The notes under the pieces: model-generated | Told to the model about the DNA's origin: nothing | Seen by the model: the letters and a program-made list of their open reading frames with translations, nothing else | The model's database searches: none | Assembly: GCA_910577785.1 (NCBI GenBank) | Contig: CAJTNT010000005.1 | Location: 1 to 64,000 of the forward strand | DNA from: an uncultured Lachnospiraceae bacterium | GTDB taxonomy: Bacteria > Bacillota > Clostridia > Lachnospirales > Lachnospiraceae | DNA length: 64,000 nt | Reading direction: 5' to 3' | In this document: positions 7,943 through 16,568 of the stretch, one piece after another | Position numbering within the stretch: position 1 is the first letter of the stretch | How the letters are laid out: every line of letters begins with the position of its first letter | Program-made: the position numbers and the translations under genes

Positions 7943-10210
7943 TCACCTCTTAAAAATCCTTTCCCGCCAGGACTGGCGTATGTTGGATGAAATCCTCCCA
8001 AAATCAGGGACACGCAAATCATACAGGTAATCCCCAACCTGATGTTCTTCCATCACCCTCTGGTTAAAGTACTTCTCTATGTTCTGATATCCTGTAGGCA
8101 CAAAAAACAGAACGTCAAATCCTGCCAAATTCAAAAATGCCGCCAGGATGGAATCCTCTAAAGAAATGATATGCTCCGTTGTGTTAATATAGATGAGCTT
8201 GGGGTTCTTCTTGGTAAAGTCAAAGCCCTGGATTTTGCGCACAACCTCCACCTTCAGGTTGAGGATTGTGGCGATAATCGTGTATTCCATCCCATTTTCA
8301 AATGTGCCTTTGATTACCCGCTGGTCAATCAGAAGCTGCAGCTTATCCAGGATATGCTCCTGGATTTCTTCCCGCAGGAAGCCATAGGGATAGCTCTGGT
8401 GTTCCTTAATCTTCGCCCGCTGCAATTTTCCATTCTTAAAAAACTCCGCCGCATGGGCTTTGATGGGATTGGGGTCTGTGGAATTAATATAAGGCGCCGA
8501 CCGCACCACCAGCGTCTGATCCGTGACCAGTTTCTTAATCTCACTCCAATAAGCGGGCACATTGCCGCCCTTGACGCCTGACACCTTGGCAAAAATCACC
8601 GGGATATTGACCACATTGTCCACGGTGCTGAAATTGGGGCGGTACTTCACCTCCTGATCCCAGAGGATGGCAACCTCTTCATACATTGTCTGCAAGGAGA
8701 GGGCATTCGCCTTGCCATACTGCCGATCCCGGTAAATACCGGAATCCTGGTACATGATATCATCCAGTTCCCGCTCCGCATGGTAGGCCGCCGTCCCCAT
8801 GCGGATTTCAGCATTTTCCCGCGGGTATTTCTCCACGGCCAGGGACGGATCATGGTGAATCTCATAGAGCAGCGGATCCGCAAGGCAGCATTTCTGGTTC
8901 CGGTTTGGGCATAACACCAGCACATCCACTGGAAGCCTTGCCACAAAACGCAAAAACATCGCTTCATTTTCTGTCCTGCATCCCCCAAAGAAAATCAAAC
9001 AGCCCACTTCCGGCATCCGCCAATTGGCAAAAAGTTCCGCCTGGTAACGCTTCAGCCAGCAAAGGAGGTAGATGGCCTTATTGGTCAGCTTATTGAGGTT
9101 CATGCCCGGCCTGCCCGCCTCTTCCAGCAGAATATCCAGAAATGCCTGGTTCATGATACGCTGCAGTTCGATATTTGCCGTATATTTGATGTTTGCCGAC
9201 AGATCCAGCAGCATCTGCTCCTGTTTGGCATAATTCTTGCGGGGAATCGCATTTATCTCTTCCATGGAGGGCTGGGGAAGCGTATGCTCCAGGATCAAGA
9301 GCCTGCGTTTTTTATTCTTCAGCTCCAGTTGGAATTGATACAGATCATTGATATAAGTAATCTTATCCCACACGCCGGAAATCCTGCAGAAACAGTTGTA
9401 AAACAGCTTCGGATCCTCCCCGCGCGTCTGGATATCCTGCAGGATATCCTCCAAGCCCTTGCCCTCTATCCAGGCATTGGTGCAGGCTGCCGCCTCCGGC
9501 CTCCTGCCATACAGCCTCTCCCGGTTCATCTCCTGTTCTAACTGCCCGCGCACCTGCTTAAGGCAAAATCCTTCGGGAAATGCCGCCAGCCCGCCCGCCT
9601 GATATTCCCTGGAAATCTGTGAGCGCGGATCCAGCCTCTGGTAGCCAGCATCCCCGTGGTACTGGAGCAGGACAATGTCACAGCCCGCATGAGAGAGCAC
9701 CGCCATCAATTTGAGTTCATAATTGCTGATCTCCCCTTCATATAGAATCTTGGGGATATTGCCTTCGCCCAGCTGGCTGACAATGCGTTCAAACTTATAG
9801 TACAGCCAGCACATAAACTTAATGTAGGCATTGCGCAGCATATTGTCATTCTTGCCTTCCCGGCGCATGGTATCCAAGGTATCAAAAATAGCGGCGGCTA
9901 CGTTCTGCCGCTGATAATCATTCATCCTCGGCAGCCATTTCTGCAGGCTGGCGGAGAGGAAAGCTGGCTCCATACGGAAATCCATGCCCATAATCTCTCC
10001 ATAATATGCCAGGTTTTTCTCATCCGGGTTGGGAATCCTGCCTTCTGACACTACGCCGGATCTTCTGGCCGCATCATAGTATCTGCGGATAAACTCCCCT
10101 ACTTCGCTATTATACCCATTAATACGGGTAAAGTAGACAAACTTGCCATTGCGGCTGTTCAGATTGAGGAAATAATCATTTAAGCTCTGTAATTCTTTTT
10201 GTTCAAACAT
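7943..10210 (-). CDS. YceG-like component of the Ter biosynthetic module
   Basis: A 755-residue protein resembling Bacillus YceG (a family described as a putative component of a Ter-linked biosynthetic module). It starts with MFEQKELQSLNDYFLNLNSR and has no signal peptide or membrane segment. Mid-protein stretches such as VDVLVLCPNRNQKC and VNIPVIFAKVSGVKGG look like Rossmann-type strands followed by loops. The family's enzymatic activity is not known to me. Position directly before telA and terD, with a 6-base gap, agrees with the conserved Firmicutes order. The start lacks a strong SD, so translation may be weaker than that of the downstream genes. Confidence 0.8.
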   Translation of the reverse strand: MFEQKELQSLNDYFLNLNSRNGKFVYFTRINGYNSEVGEFIRRYYDAARRSGVVSEGRIPNPDEKNLAYYGEIMGMDFRMEPAFLSASLQKWLPRMNDYQRQNVAAAIFDTLDTMRREGKNDNMLRNAYIKFMCWLYYKFERIVSQLGEGNIPKILYEGEISNYELKLMAVLSHAGCDIVLLQYHGDAGYQRLDPRSQISREYQAGGLAAFPEGFCLKQVRGQLEQEMNRERLYGRRPEAAACTNAWIEGKGLEDILQDIQTRGEDPKLFYNCFCRISGVWDKITYINDLYQFQLELKNKKRRLLILEHTLPQPSMEEINAIPRKNYAKQEQMLLDLSANIKYTANIELQRIMNQAFLDILLEEAGRPGMNLNKLTNKAIYLLCWLKRYQAELFANWRMPEVGCLIFFGGCRTENEAMFLRFVARLPVDVLVLCPNRNQKCCLADPLLYEIHHDPSLAVEKYPRENAEIRMGTAAYHAERELDDIMYQDSGIYRDRQYGKANALSLQTMYEEVAILWDQEVKYRPNFSTVDNVVNIPVIFAKVSGVKGGNVPAYWSEIKKLVTDQTLVVRSAPYINSTDPNPIKAHAAEFFKNGKLQRAKIKEHQSYPYGFLREEIQEHILDKLQLLIDQRVIKGTFENGMEYTIIATILNLKVEVVRKIQGFDFTKKNPKLIYINTTEHIISLEDSILAAFLNLAGFDVLFFVPTGYQNIEKYFNQRVMEEHQVGDYLYDLRVPDFGRISSNIRQSWRERIFKR

Positions 10211-10308
10211 TTGATATCACAATTCTTTCCTGATTTTATTGGTTACTGGTGTGACGGTTTTATAGTGCGTGGCCATACGAACCGCTGCGGAAGCCACTAC
10301 AAAGTAAA
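10211..10308. other. Gap with a family A-like fragment
   Basis: No gene. It contains GGCCATACGAACCGCTGCGG at 10271-10290 flanked by GTGGC and GCCAC, a short palindrome. The same words introduce repeat family A copy 2 near 48,973 and recur in the tandem repeat at 18.7 kb and at 30,447, so this is probably a worn or partial copy. Confidence 0.5.
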
Positions 10309-10902
10309 CTAATCGTATCTGCTCATTTTATTTCTGTTCATGACAAAGCCCAGGCCGGCGCCTACCAGGCCGCCGAGAATATGGGTCAGGTTGGAAATAT
10401 TATCTTGTATAAACAGGCCTTCGTAGATCTGCTGGCCAATGTAGATGATTGCCACCAGGATAAAGGTCAGGGGAATCTCGCCTTCCCTTACGCAGGTAAA
10501 AGACGACAGCAGGATCAGCGCGAAGACTACGCCGCTGGCGCCTAAGAGCATTACCCTGGGAAACAGGAGAAAATGTACAATCCCTGTGGCAAAGGCAGTC
10601 GTCAGGATGACAAACAACAGGTTTGCCGAGCCATACTTTTCTTCCAGCAAGGGGCCTACCACCAGGATAAGCGTAATATTACCAAATAGGTGTTCCCACC
10701 CTGCATGCCCGATTACATGGCCCAAAAAGCGGACGTAGGTCGTCATTTCTAACAGGGAAGAGCGGTAGACACTGAATAGCATAGCATTGGAACGGCCATC
10801 CGTGGCGTAATTTAAGAGCATTGCGAGAAAGCACAGAATCGTAAAGCTCAGTATGACTGGCGAATTAAAGGAGATTTTAAATTTTGTACTACGATTTGCC
10901 AT
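10309..10902 (-). CDS. Rhomboid-family intramembrane serine protease
   Basis: A 197-residue six-helix membrane protein. It has HAGWEHLFGN (loop/TM2 motif), the catalytic serine in LLGASGVVFAL (GxSG) and the catalytic histidine in THILGGLVGAGLGF. This is the minimal bacterial rhomboid core, cleaving membrane helices within the bilayer. GAGGAAG lies upstream of the ATG and a good sigma-A promoter stands about 40 bases further up. It precedes the YceG-like gene by 98 bases on the same strand and could be the first gene of the Ter transcription unit. Link of its substrate to the Ter system is unknown. Confidence 0.92.
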   Translation of the reverse strand: MANRSTKFKISFNSPVILSFTILCFLAMLLNYATDGRSNAMLFSVYRSSLLEMTTYVRFLGHVIGHAGWEHLFGNITLILVVGPLLEEKYGSANLLFVILTTAFATGIVHFLLFPRVMLLGASGVVFALILLSSFTCVREGEIPLTFILVAIIYIGQQIYEGLFIQDNISNLTHILGGLVGAGLGFVMNRNKMSRYD

Positions 10903-10938
10903 TTGACACTTCCTCTTTTCAGAATATAGTATGTTTTC

Positions 10939-10967
10939 ATTATATAATTTTTCTACTCTATTTTCAA
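10939..10967 (-). promoter_or_regulatory. Sigma-A promoter for the rhomboid/Ter unit
   Basis: Reading the minus strand, TTGAAA (10962-10967) is followed after exactly 17 bases by TATAAT (10939-10944), with an A/T-rich spacer. It lies 37 bases before the rhomboid ATG. This is the best promoter match in front of the Ter genes. Confidence 0.75.
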
Positions 10968-11244
10968 TAATTTTATGGAAAATTAAGGAATTCCAAACAA
11001 AATTCCTAGACTTGCCCGCAGCGTACAGGTATATACGCTACAAAACAGAAGGAATGGGCAGCCTGGAATACTGGCCGACTGGCCGAAAGGAAAGGTTCCA
11101 TGATATGAAAGCATGAACAGGAAGAAGGGCACGGTATCATAGACCGTGCCCCTATGGGCAATCCCGCCATAGAGGTTTATAAGGAAACCTACGATGCGCG
11201 GGCTGCCGCAATTCTTTTACATCACACATATCAGCGAATAAAAA
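10968..11244. other. Non-coding gap with a hairpin
   Basis: No convincing gene. GGGCACGGT at 11127-11135 pairs perfectly with ACCGTGCCC at 11143-11151 around a 7-base loop. It sits between the 3' end of the ABC importer operon and the rhomboid promoter, where a terminator is expected, but no U tract follows on either strand. Confidence 0.5.
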
Positions 11245-12030
11245 CTATCCTTGCTTAAACCTGGACAAGAACTGCTTCGTCCTCTCTTCCCTGGGATGCT
11301 CAAACACATCCTGCGGGGAGCCCTGCTCTAAAATATGCCCCTCGTCCATAAAAATCACCTGATCCGCCACATCGCGGGCGAAGGCCATCTCATGGGTTAC
11401 AATCACCATCGTTGTCTTCTGCTCTGCCAGCTCTTTGATTACCTTAAGCACCTCTCCCGTCAATTCCGGGTCTAAGGCTGAAGTTGGCTCGTCAAAACAG
11501 AGGATGTCCGGCTGCAGCGCTAACGCCCGTGCGATTGCCACACGCTGGCACTGCCCGCCGGAAAGCTGATGGGGATAATTCCCCATGCGGTCGGACAGCC
11601 CCATCTGCCGGAGCAGTTCCCTGGCCTGGCCTTCGATTTTTGCATGGATACTCTTCTTGCCTGCGTCATAGCCTGGCTGTTCCCTGGCCAGCAGCTCTTT
11701 GGCCAGCATCACATTTCCCAGCGCCGTATACTGGGGAAAGAGGTGAAAAGACTGGAATACAAGGCCGAAATGGAGCCGTTTGCGGCGTATCTCCGATTCC
11801 TGCTGGGTAGAAGGGTCATTGGCATCAAACAGAATCTCGCCATTGACCCGGATGATTCCCTGATCCGGGCGTTCGAGGAAATTCAGACAGCGCAGGAGCG
11901 TGGTCTTGCCGCTCCCAGAGGAACCGATGATGGAAACCACCTGCCCTTTTTCCAAGGAAAAGCTGATATCTTTCAATACCTCGGTATGTCCAAAATATTT
12001 TCGGATATGTTCTACTTCTAAGATTGGCAT
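11245..12030 (-). CDS. Polar amino-acid ABC importer, ATP-binding protein
   Basis: A 261-residue GlnQ/HisP-type ATPase. It has Walker A GSSGSGKTT, a Q-loop in FGLVFQSFHLFPQYT, signature LSGGQCQRVAIARALA, Walker B ILCFDEPTSALDPE and the switch histidine in VTHEMAFARDVAD. Those features place it in the PAAT group importing amino acids. A short insertion (about 15 residues, near QPGYDAGKKSIHAK) follows the Q-loop. AAAGGAGG precedes the ATG. It is the third gene of the operon binding protein - permease - ATPase. Confidence 0.95.
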   Translation of the reverse strand: MPILEVEHIRKYFGHTEVLKDISFSLEKGQVVSIIGSSGSGKTTLLRCLNFLERPDQGIIRVNGEILFDANDPSTQQESEIRRKRLHFGLVFQSFHLFPQYTALGNVMLAKELLAREQPGYDAGKKSIHAKIEGQARELLRQMGLSDRMGNYPHQLSGGQCQRVAIARALALQPDILCFDEPTSALDPELTGEVLKVIKELAEQKTTMVIVTHEMAFARDVADQVIFMDEGHILEQGSPQDVFEHPREERTKQFLSRFKQG

Positions 12031-12044
12031 GTAATTCCCCTCCT

Positions 12045-12731
12045 TTATTTAAAATAATCCAGCTTCTTCTCCAACTGCCCCAGAAGGACGGTCAGGATGC
12101 CATTGAAAATCAGATAATAGACAGCCGTAAAAAACAGCGGCCAGATGGCGCCTGATATACCCTGGGAACCCTTCATAAAGGCCTGGCCGGCCCAGATAAT
12201 TTCCTGCAGGGCGATAATGCGCGCCAGGGAGGTGTCTTTTACGAGGGTAATAATCTCATTGGACATCGGCGGCACAATGCGCTTAATCATCTGCAGCAGG
12301 GTAACGCGGAAGAAAATCTGCGTCTTAGTCATGCCCAATACAAGGCCTGCCTCCCTCTGCCCCACGGGTACGCCTTGGATGCCGCCGCGGTAGATTTCTG
12401 AGAAATAACAGGCATAATTGAGGATAAAAGACACGGATGCAGCCAGAAAACGGCCGCCCTCGCCCCCGCCCCAGATGGGATTGCGGAGTACAAGGCCAGG
12501 GAAATAATAGATAATCAAAAGCTGGATCATCAGGGGGGTGCCGCGGACAATCCAGACAATCAGTTTTGTGATAATACTTACGGGCTTAAAACGCGACATA
12601 GCGCCAAAGGCAATGACCAAGCCCAGGGGAAAGGCGCCGATGAGCGTTACCATAAACAGCTTCAAGGTCTGCAGGAAGCCAATATTCAAGGACTTCAAGA
12701 CTACAGGGAGCTGGTCTAAAATCTGTTCCAT
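12045..12731 (-). CDS. Polar amino-acid ABC importer, permease
   Basis: A 228-residue HisM/GlnP-type permease. The permease-ATPase coupling region is seen as YRGGIQGVPVGQREAGLVLGMTKTQIFFRV, summarised by the EAA-loop residues around 125-150. Several hydrophobic helices flank it. The ATG at 12731 has AGGAGG 5 bases upstream; an earlier TTG at 12752 lies before that site and is unlikely. Only 14 bases separate it from the ATPase gene. A single permease suggests a homodimer in the transporter. Confidence 0.94.
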   Translation of the reverse strand: MEQILDQLPVVLKSLNIGFLQTLKLFMVTLIGAFPLGLVIAFGAMSRFKPVSIITKLIVWIVRGTPLMIQLLIIYYFPGLVLRNPIWGGGEGGRFLAASVSFILNYACYFSEIYRGGIQGVPVGQREAGLVLGMTKTQIFFRVTLLQMIKRIVPPMSNEIITLVKDTSLARIIALQEIIWAGQAFMKGSQGISGAIWPLFFTAVYYLIFNGILTVLLGQLEKKLDYFK

Positions 12732-12760
12732 ATATCCTCCTGTTTCTGACAATTAGAAAC

Positions 12761-12811
12761 TGTCCAGAAATAATGTGCGGCAACTGCGTGCCCTGCGTTA
12801 TTTCTGAACAG
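12761..12811. other. Intercistronic hairpin between binding protein and permease
   Basis: A 13-base inverted repeat with one mismatch (core CAGAAATAA at 12765-12773 with TTATTTCTG at 12798-12806) lies between the substrate-binding protein and permease genes. Hairpins here commonly stabilise the upstream binding-protein message and lower expression of the membrane parts. No U tract. Confidence 0.6.
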
Positions 12812-12856
12812 CTCCTTACCCCAGCAAGCTGATATGCCGGAGTAATTATGTATCCC

Positions 12857-13762
12857 TTACTGCTCAATCAATGCAGCCTGTACTTTGTAAGTTTCTGCTG
12901 TCTGCTGCATGCTGCCGTCTGCATAGCTTGCAGCAAAGAAATCATTTAAGGCCTGTGTTAAGTCAGAGCCCTTGCGGAAGCCTACGCCATACTCTTCGCT
13001 GTTAAGGCCAATCGTATAGGCCAGGCTGTCATAGCTTGTACCCTCTCCTACCATAGCGGCCGCCATCAGGGAATCAATCACGGCTGCATCAGAGGTCCCT
13101 GCCGCCACTTCCATCAGGGCGTCTGCCTGGGCTTTCACCGAGGTATATTCCAGGTTCAATGCGCTAACCTGCTCTTCCCCGGCGCTCCCTGCCTCTACGG
13201 CAAAGGTCAGGCCAGACAGGCTGTCCGTATCCTGGTACTGATCTGCCTTGTCTGCGGGGACAATTACAATCTGCGCATTGTTGCAGTATGCGTTGGAACA
13301 GGACATGGAACTCTTCACTTCATCGGTCAGGGTCATTCCATTCCATACACAGTCAATGGTCTTTCCATCCAGTTCGAGGATTTTATTGTCCCAGTCAATC
13401 TCCACGAACTCGGCCTCTACGCCGATGCTCTTAGCGAAAGCCTTGGCCATATCCGCGTCAAAGCCAATCCACTCCCCGCTTTCCTCCTTATAATCCATCG
13501 GCTCAAAATCCGTAATCCCAACTACTAACGTTCCCTTCGATTTTACGTATTCCAGGTCACTGTCCGCGGATGAACCATCCGCAGAGGATGCAGCATCGGA
13601 AGCATCCTCAGATGTTCCGTTAGCAGATGCATCGGAAGCATCGTCAGAGGATGCATCGGAAGCGGCGGGAGCGTCTCCGGAAGCTTCGCGTTCGCCGCTG
13701 CCGCATGCTGCCAATGTAACTGTCATCGCCAGCGCTATCATAAGTGTTAGCATTTTTTTCAT
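12857..13762 (-). CDS. Polar amino-acid ABC importer, substrate-binding lipoprotein
   Basis: A 301-residue family-3 solute-binding lipoprotein. It begins MKKMLTLMIALAMTVTLAAC, a signal peptide with lipobox LAAC. About 55 residues rich in Ser, Asp and Ala follow, a flexible wall-spanning linker with short internal repeats of the type ASDAS. The binding domain starts at YVKSKGTLVVGITDFEPMDY. SGEWIGFDADMAKAFAKSIG is the conserved ligand-site strand. The ATG at 13762 is chosen because AAAGGAG precedes it and because it gives a proper signal peptide; an earlier in-frame start at 13798 does not. Ligand probably a polar amino acid or cystine. Confidence 0.94.
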   Translation of the reverse strand: MKKMLTLMIALAMTVTLAACGSGEREASGDAPAASDASSDDASDASANGTSEDASDAASSADGSSADSDLEYVKSKGTLVVGITDFEPMDYKEESGEWIGFDADMAKAFAKSIGVEAEFVEIDWDNKILELDGKTIDCVWNGMTLTDEVKSSMSCSNAYCNNAQIVIVPADKADQYQDTDSLSGLTFAVEAGSAGEEQVSALNLEYTSVKAQADALMEVAAGTSDAAVIDSLMAAAMVGEGTSYDSLAYTIGLNSEEYGVGFRKGSDLTQALNDFFAASYADGSMQQTAETYKVQAALIEQ

Positions 13763-13804
13763 GATTTTTCTCCTTTTTCTCGACATTTTCATCGCCACGC
13801 CACT

Positions 13805-13833
13805 ATACTAACAAGTTAGCATGATAAAGTCAA
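13805..13833 (-). promoter_or_regulatory. Sigma-A promoter with palindromic operator candidate
   Basis: On the minus strand TTGACT (13828-13833) and TAGTAT (13805-13810) are 17 bases apart, 43 bases before the binding-protein ATG. The palindrome CTAACAAGTTAG (13808-13819) overlaps the -10 box and the spacer, where a dimeric repressor would block RNA polymerase. The regulator is not in the window. Confidence 0.7.
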
Positions 13834-13911
13834 GGGGTTCCTACATATTTTTTGCAAACCCAGAAGTCAAATACATGGAGCCAGCCAACCTTCAAACGAA
13901 AAAATATCTCA

Positions 13912-14685
13912 TCACCGCTTCAGCCGCCGGGCGGCCTGCTTTCTATCCTGGGGAACCTTCCGCGATTCCGTAATCTTCTGGATGGCCTTGTTGTGGGTAA
14001 AATCATCCAAGCTGCTGTCTGCCAGAAAGGGCAGCGTTTCCTGTGGAAATTCCCGGTAGCAGATAGAGAGCGCCCAGGCTTGCGCCATCTTGACATAGTA
14101 ACCATCCGCCTTTACTTCGCTGATCGCGCGCAGCGTGCGCAGGATCCAGCCTGCATTGACATAATAATCCAATAGCTGCACCAGCGCAAAGCGCGCCTCA
14201 TAGGTGTGGCTGCTGTGAAGATAAGGCTGCAGGAATTCCCACATTTCCTCTGGCTGCTTTTGGGCAAGCCGGAGGGTGGAGCAAAAGCTGTCGCAGACGG
14301 ACCAGTTATTGATTTTGGGAAGAAAGGATATCAGGTACGGGCGTTTTTCCTGCAGGCTCCCTTCGGCATAGCCTAATACCATGCCCTGCAGCATAATTTC
14401 TTCGTAACTGCCGTCCACAGCGGACACAAGATACGCCTTCCAGTCCTTTTTTGCCAGTTTCCTGGCCATTTCCCTGAGTTTTGGCAGGCGCACGCCAAGG
14501 ATATTCTCCACGCCTGGGAGAAGCCTGGAAGTAAACATTTGGAACTCTGGCTCTCTGTGCTGTTCCAGCTGCTCTTTGATCCAGGAAATGTAATCTTCTG
14601 TTTGTATGCTTGCGTGGGAGGTGTCCTGTATCTTTATAGATCGTGATTCCTGAGAGCGGATCCGTATGGTTGCGCTGTCTGTCAT
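13912..14685 (-). CDS. AlkD-type DNA alkylation repair protein
   Basis: A 257-residue protein built of HEAT-like helical repeats, as in DNA glycosylases of the AlkD/AlkC family. Recognisable stretches are GVRLPKLREMARKLAKKDW, NNWSVCDSFCSTL and the C-terminal THNKAIQKITESRKV. The W-x-x-x-D arrangement in NWSVCD matches the DNA-binding and catalytic groove of AlkD. The family excises cationic alkylated bases. The ATG at 14685 overlaps the upstream stop in an ATGA, so translation is coupled to the membrane protein before it; a longer frame exists but lacks support. The first 35 residues are a polar tail. Confidence 0.85.
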   Translation of the reverse strand: MTDSATIRIRSQESRSIKIQDTSHASIQTEDYISWIKEQLEQHREPEFQMFTSRLLPGVENILGVRLPKLREMARKLAKKDWKAYLVSAVDGSYEEIMLQGMVLGYAEGSLQEKRPYLISFLPKINNWSVCDSFCSTLRLAQKQPEEMWEFLQPYLHSSHTYEARFALVQLLDYYVNAGWILRTLRAISEVKADGYYVKMAQAWALSICYREFPQETLPFLADSSLDDFTHNKAIQKITESRKVPQDRKQAARRLKR

Positions 14686-15530
14686 AGGCCTGTTTTTCTC
14701 TTCTTCAATAATAACAGCAGCAGAAGCGTAACCAGCACGACGCACCCTACCAGAACCGCTGCCAGAATCATCGTGCCGTAATCTTTCTTGGGCTCTATAC
14801 GGCTCTCCCGGCTGCTGGAGCCTGGATTATCGGTATCCTTTATGTCCTGGTTATTTCCATCTGTTTTGCTAACCTCGGAGCCTTCTGCGCTGTCTTTGTC
14901 TGTTGTATTTCCCTGCGGGGCGCCATTGGGATAGAGCTGCTGGAAATCTGCTGTCGGCTGGTCGATGCATACCCACACATCCCGGTAGCCGTAATAATAA
15001 ACCACAGAACCCCACTGGTGTCCTTCGCTGTCCTCGTAAACGTCTTCATATGACAGGGCTGTATCCCAGATCTCACCCTCATAAGAGACTTCGGAACCGG
15101 GGTATTTCCAAAAGTTGATTTTCTCGCCCTCTTTCTTGTCCAGCGTGCCCTGCTGGGTCTTGATGTCTGCGGCATGTTCTTCCGTAAAGGATATGTTATC
15201 ATAAACCACTTCCATATATTCCATTGGCATCCAGCCGCCGCTTTCGCATACGCCCCATACGGTGCCGCCCTTGTCCTCGTAAGTATAGGCAACGGTTGCC
15301 TGATGGCCATTTTCCCAAGTGTCCACGACTTTGGAAGATTCGGGGCTTTCATAGACAATTACCTTCCCTTCCGGGCCATTGGCGGTAAACTGACGGCTGA
15401 CATAGGTGCATTCTGATCTGTGTTCCTGATAGAAGGAATCTTCCGGCTCGAAAAGCACGTCTGCATGTGCGGAAATAGTAAAAAGGATGCAGCTTAGGGT
15501 GATTCCTAGAAAATATAACCATTTTTTCAT
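14682..15530 (-). CDS. Secreted, C-terminally membrane-anchored protein with SH3-like domains
   Basis: A 282-residue protein with a signal peptide (MKKWLYFLGITLSCILF, cleaved near SAHA-DV). Two SH3-like segments follow: one with VIVYESPESSKVVDTW and WGVCESGGWMPMEYM, one with FWKYPGSEVSY and WGSVVYYYGYRDVWVCI. A charged linker and one C-terminal helix ending KKRK complete it. It is therefore an extracellular domain tethered to the membrane. Function unknown. The ATG at 15530 is preceded by AGGAGG 11 bases away; a GTG at 15542 would overlap that site. It ends in an ATGA overlap with the alkD-like gene, an unexpected partner for a surface protein. Confidence 0.7.
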   Translation of the reverse strand: MKKWLYFLGITLSCILFTISAHADVLFEPEDSFYQEHRSECTYVSRQFTANGPEGKVIVYESPESSKVVDTWENGHQATVAYTYEDKGGTVWGVCESGGWMPMEYMEVVYDNISFTEEHAADIKTQQGTLDKKEGEKINFWKYPGSEVSYEGEIWDTALSYEDVYEDSEGHQWGSVVYYYGYRDVWVCIDQPTADFQQLYPNGAPQGNTTDKDSAEGSEVSKTDGNNQDIKDTDNPGSSSRESRIEPKKDYGTMILAAVLVGCVVLVTLLLLLLLKKRKTGL

Positions 15531-15576
15531 AGTTTTGGGCACCTCCTCGTGGTATTTGTTATGGATTGCAGGTATC

Positions 15577-15729
15577 TCATTTTTTGCTTTTCATTTTTAG
15601 GATAAGCAGCAGTATTATAGTAATAATCAGAACGATTGCTACAATTGCAGCCGCAAAGAACAAAAGCATTCTCCCTTCCCCTCCCGGCGGCTCAAAAATT
15701 ACATCCAAAAAACAATTTAATCTTCCCAT
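15577..15729 (-). CDS. Small single-pass membrane protein (50 residues)
   Basis: A short open frame with an excellent start: AAAGGAGGAGCCAT then ATG. The product begins MGRLNCFLDVIFEPPGGEGR and continues as one long hydrophobic helix before a basic tail (KMKSKK). The word DVIFEP resembles DVLFEP at the mature N-terminus of the next protein (14682-15530), and both carry a single helix with a basic end, so it may be a reduced paralog or partner. Function unknown. Confidence 0.65.
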   Translation of the reverse strand: MGRLNCFLDVIFEPPGGEGRMLLFFAAAIVAIVLIITIILLLILKMKSKK

Positions 15730-15801
15730 ATGGCTCCTCCTTTAAATCTAACGGTTCCTTACCTTTATCAGTTCCTGCATACAGCAATCATAGTTCTGTC
15801 C

Positions 15802-16260
15802 TCACCATCCTGACAGCATCCCCCCGCAAAGCCAGGAACAGAGGTTTGCAGTAACTGTCAGCGCAATCGGATGATTGATTTCCCATTGAGGCTCTTTTGC
15901 AAAGCTGCAGTACACAAAGGCCTCCGCCGCCACTGCCACCGCCTCAATTGGCAGCTGCAGCAAAATCCCCGTAACCTCCGGCAGGAACCTGCCTAAGAGC
16001 CAGTAGGCCAGCACAGCTGGGGGATTGGTCAGCACATTTACAAGCAGCACCAACAGGATCTTTTTCCTGGTACGCATTCCAAAGGGCGCCGCCACTGCCA
16101 GCTCAATTAGGATAGTAAGCCCCAGGGATATGCCAAACATTTTTACAAAATAAAAAACGCTACCATCTCCTTCCTGCTGCGCTGTCGTAAGCCTTCCGAT
16201 CGCTTTACTGCTATGCGGCTTTTCTAACAGCCAATAGTTTCTTAAAAAAAATAATAGCAT
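15802..16260 (-). CDS. Small integral membrane protein, unknown function
   Basis: A 152-residue protein with about four hydrophobic segments, around residues 38-60, 67-92, 96-117 and 130-150. RTRKKILLVLLVNVLTNPPAV is the most characteristic stretch; a basic loop followed by TNPP occurs in small Firmicutes membrane proteins of unknown role. AAAGGA precedes the ATG. The next two genes on the same strand (50-residue protein and SH3-like protein) also encode membrane-bound products, so the set may act together at the membrane. Confidence 0.6.
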   Translation of the reverse strand: MLLFFLRNYWLLEKPHSSKAIGRLTTAQQEGDGSVFYFVKMFGISLGLTILIELAVAAPFGMRTRKKILLVLLVNVLTNPPAVLAYWLLGRFLPEVTGILLQLPIEAVAVAAEAFVYCSFAKEPQWEINHPIALTVTANLCSWLCGGMLSGW

Positions 16261-16568
16261 ATGTGTTTTCCTTTTGCAATCGCCATTTTACAGCAAATAT
16301 TTTATCTTTAAAGAATAGCGTTACTGTTCGCTCCGTTCACAATAACATTCGCAAATCCATTTAAAATTCGCTTCGCGAATGGGATCTGCCCACACCTAAA
16401 TCATTTTCTTACGGACTCTGCAGTAAATGCAAAGTCTTGTGTGAACAGTAACAGAATAGCAACCATAAGTTACAAAATTTACATCTTTTTGAAATCATGC
16501 ATATAGATTCTCCAAAAAATTTATGCTAAGATAGGATAAAATGAATATCTAGCGAGGAGGAAACGATA
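16261..16568. other. Gap between divergent genes, with inverted repeats
   Basis: No gene. GTTACTGTTC at 16320-16329 is repeated inverted as GAACAGTAAC at 16443-16452, enclosing about 110 bases that include the small hairpin ATTCGC-TTC-GCGAAT. The right part is AT-rich and ends in GAGGAGG before the DUF262 gene. Confidence 0.55.

Noticed and set aside
11127..11151. Rho-independent terminator after the ABC importer
   Set aside because: The stem is perfect, but neither strand has a U tract after it, and it lies about 95 bases from the stop. Kept only as a hairpin.
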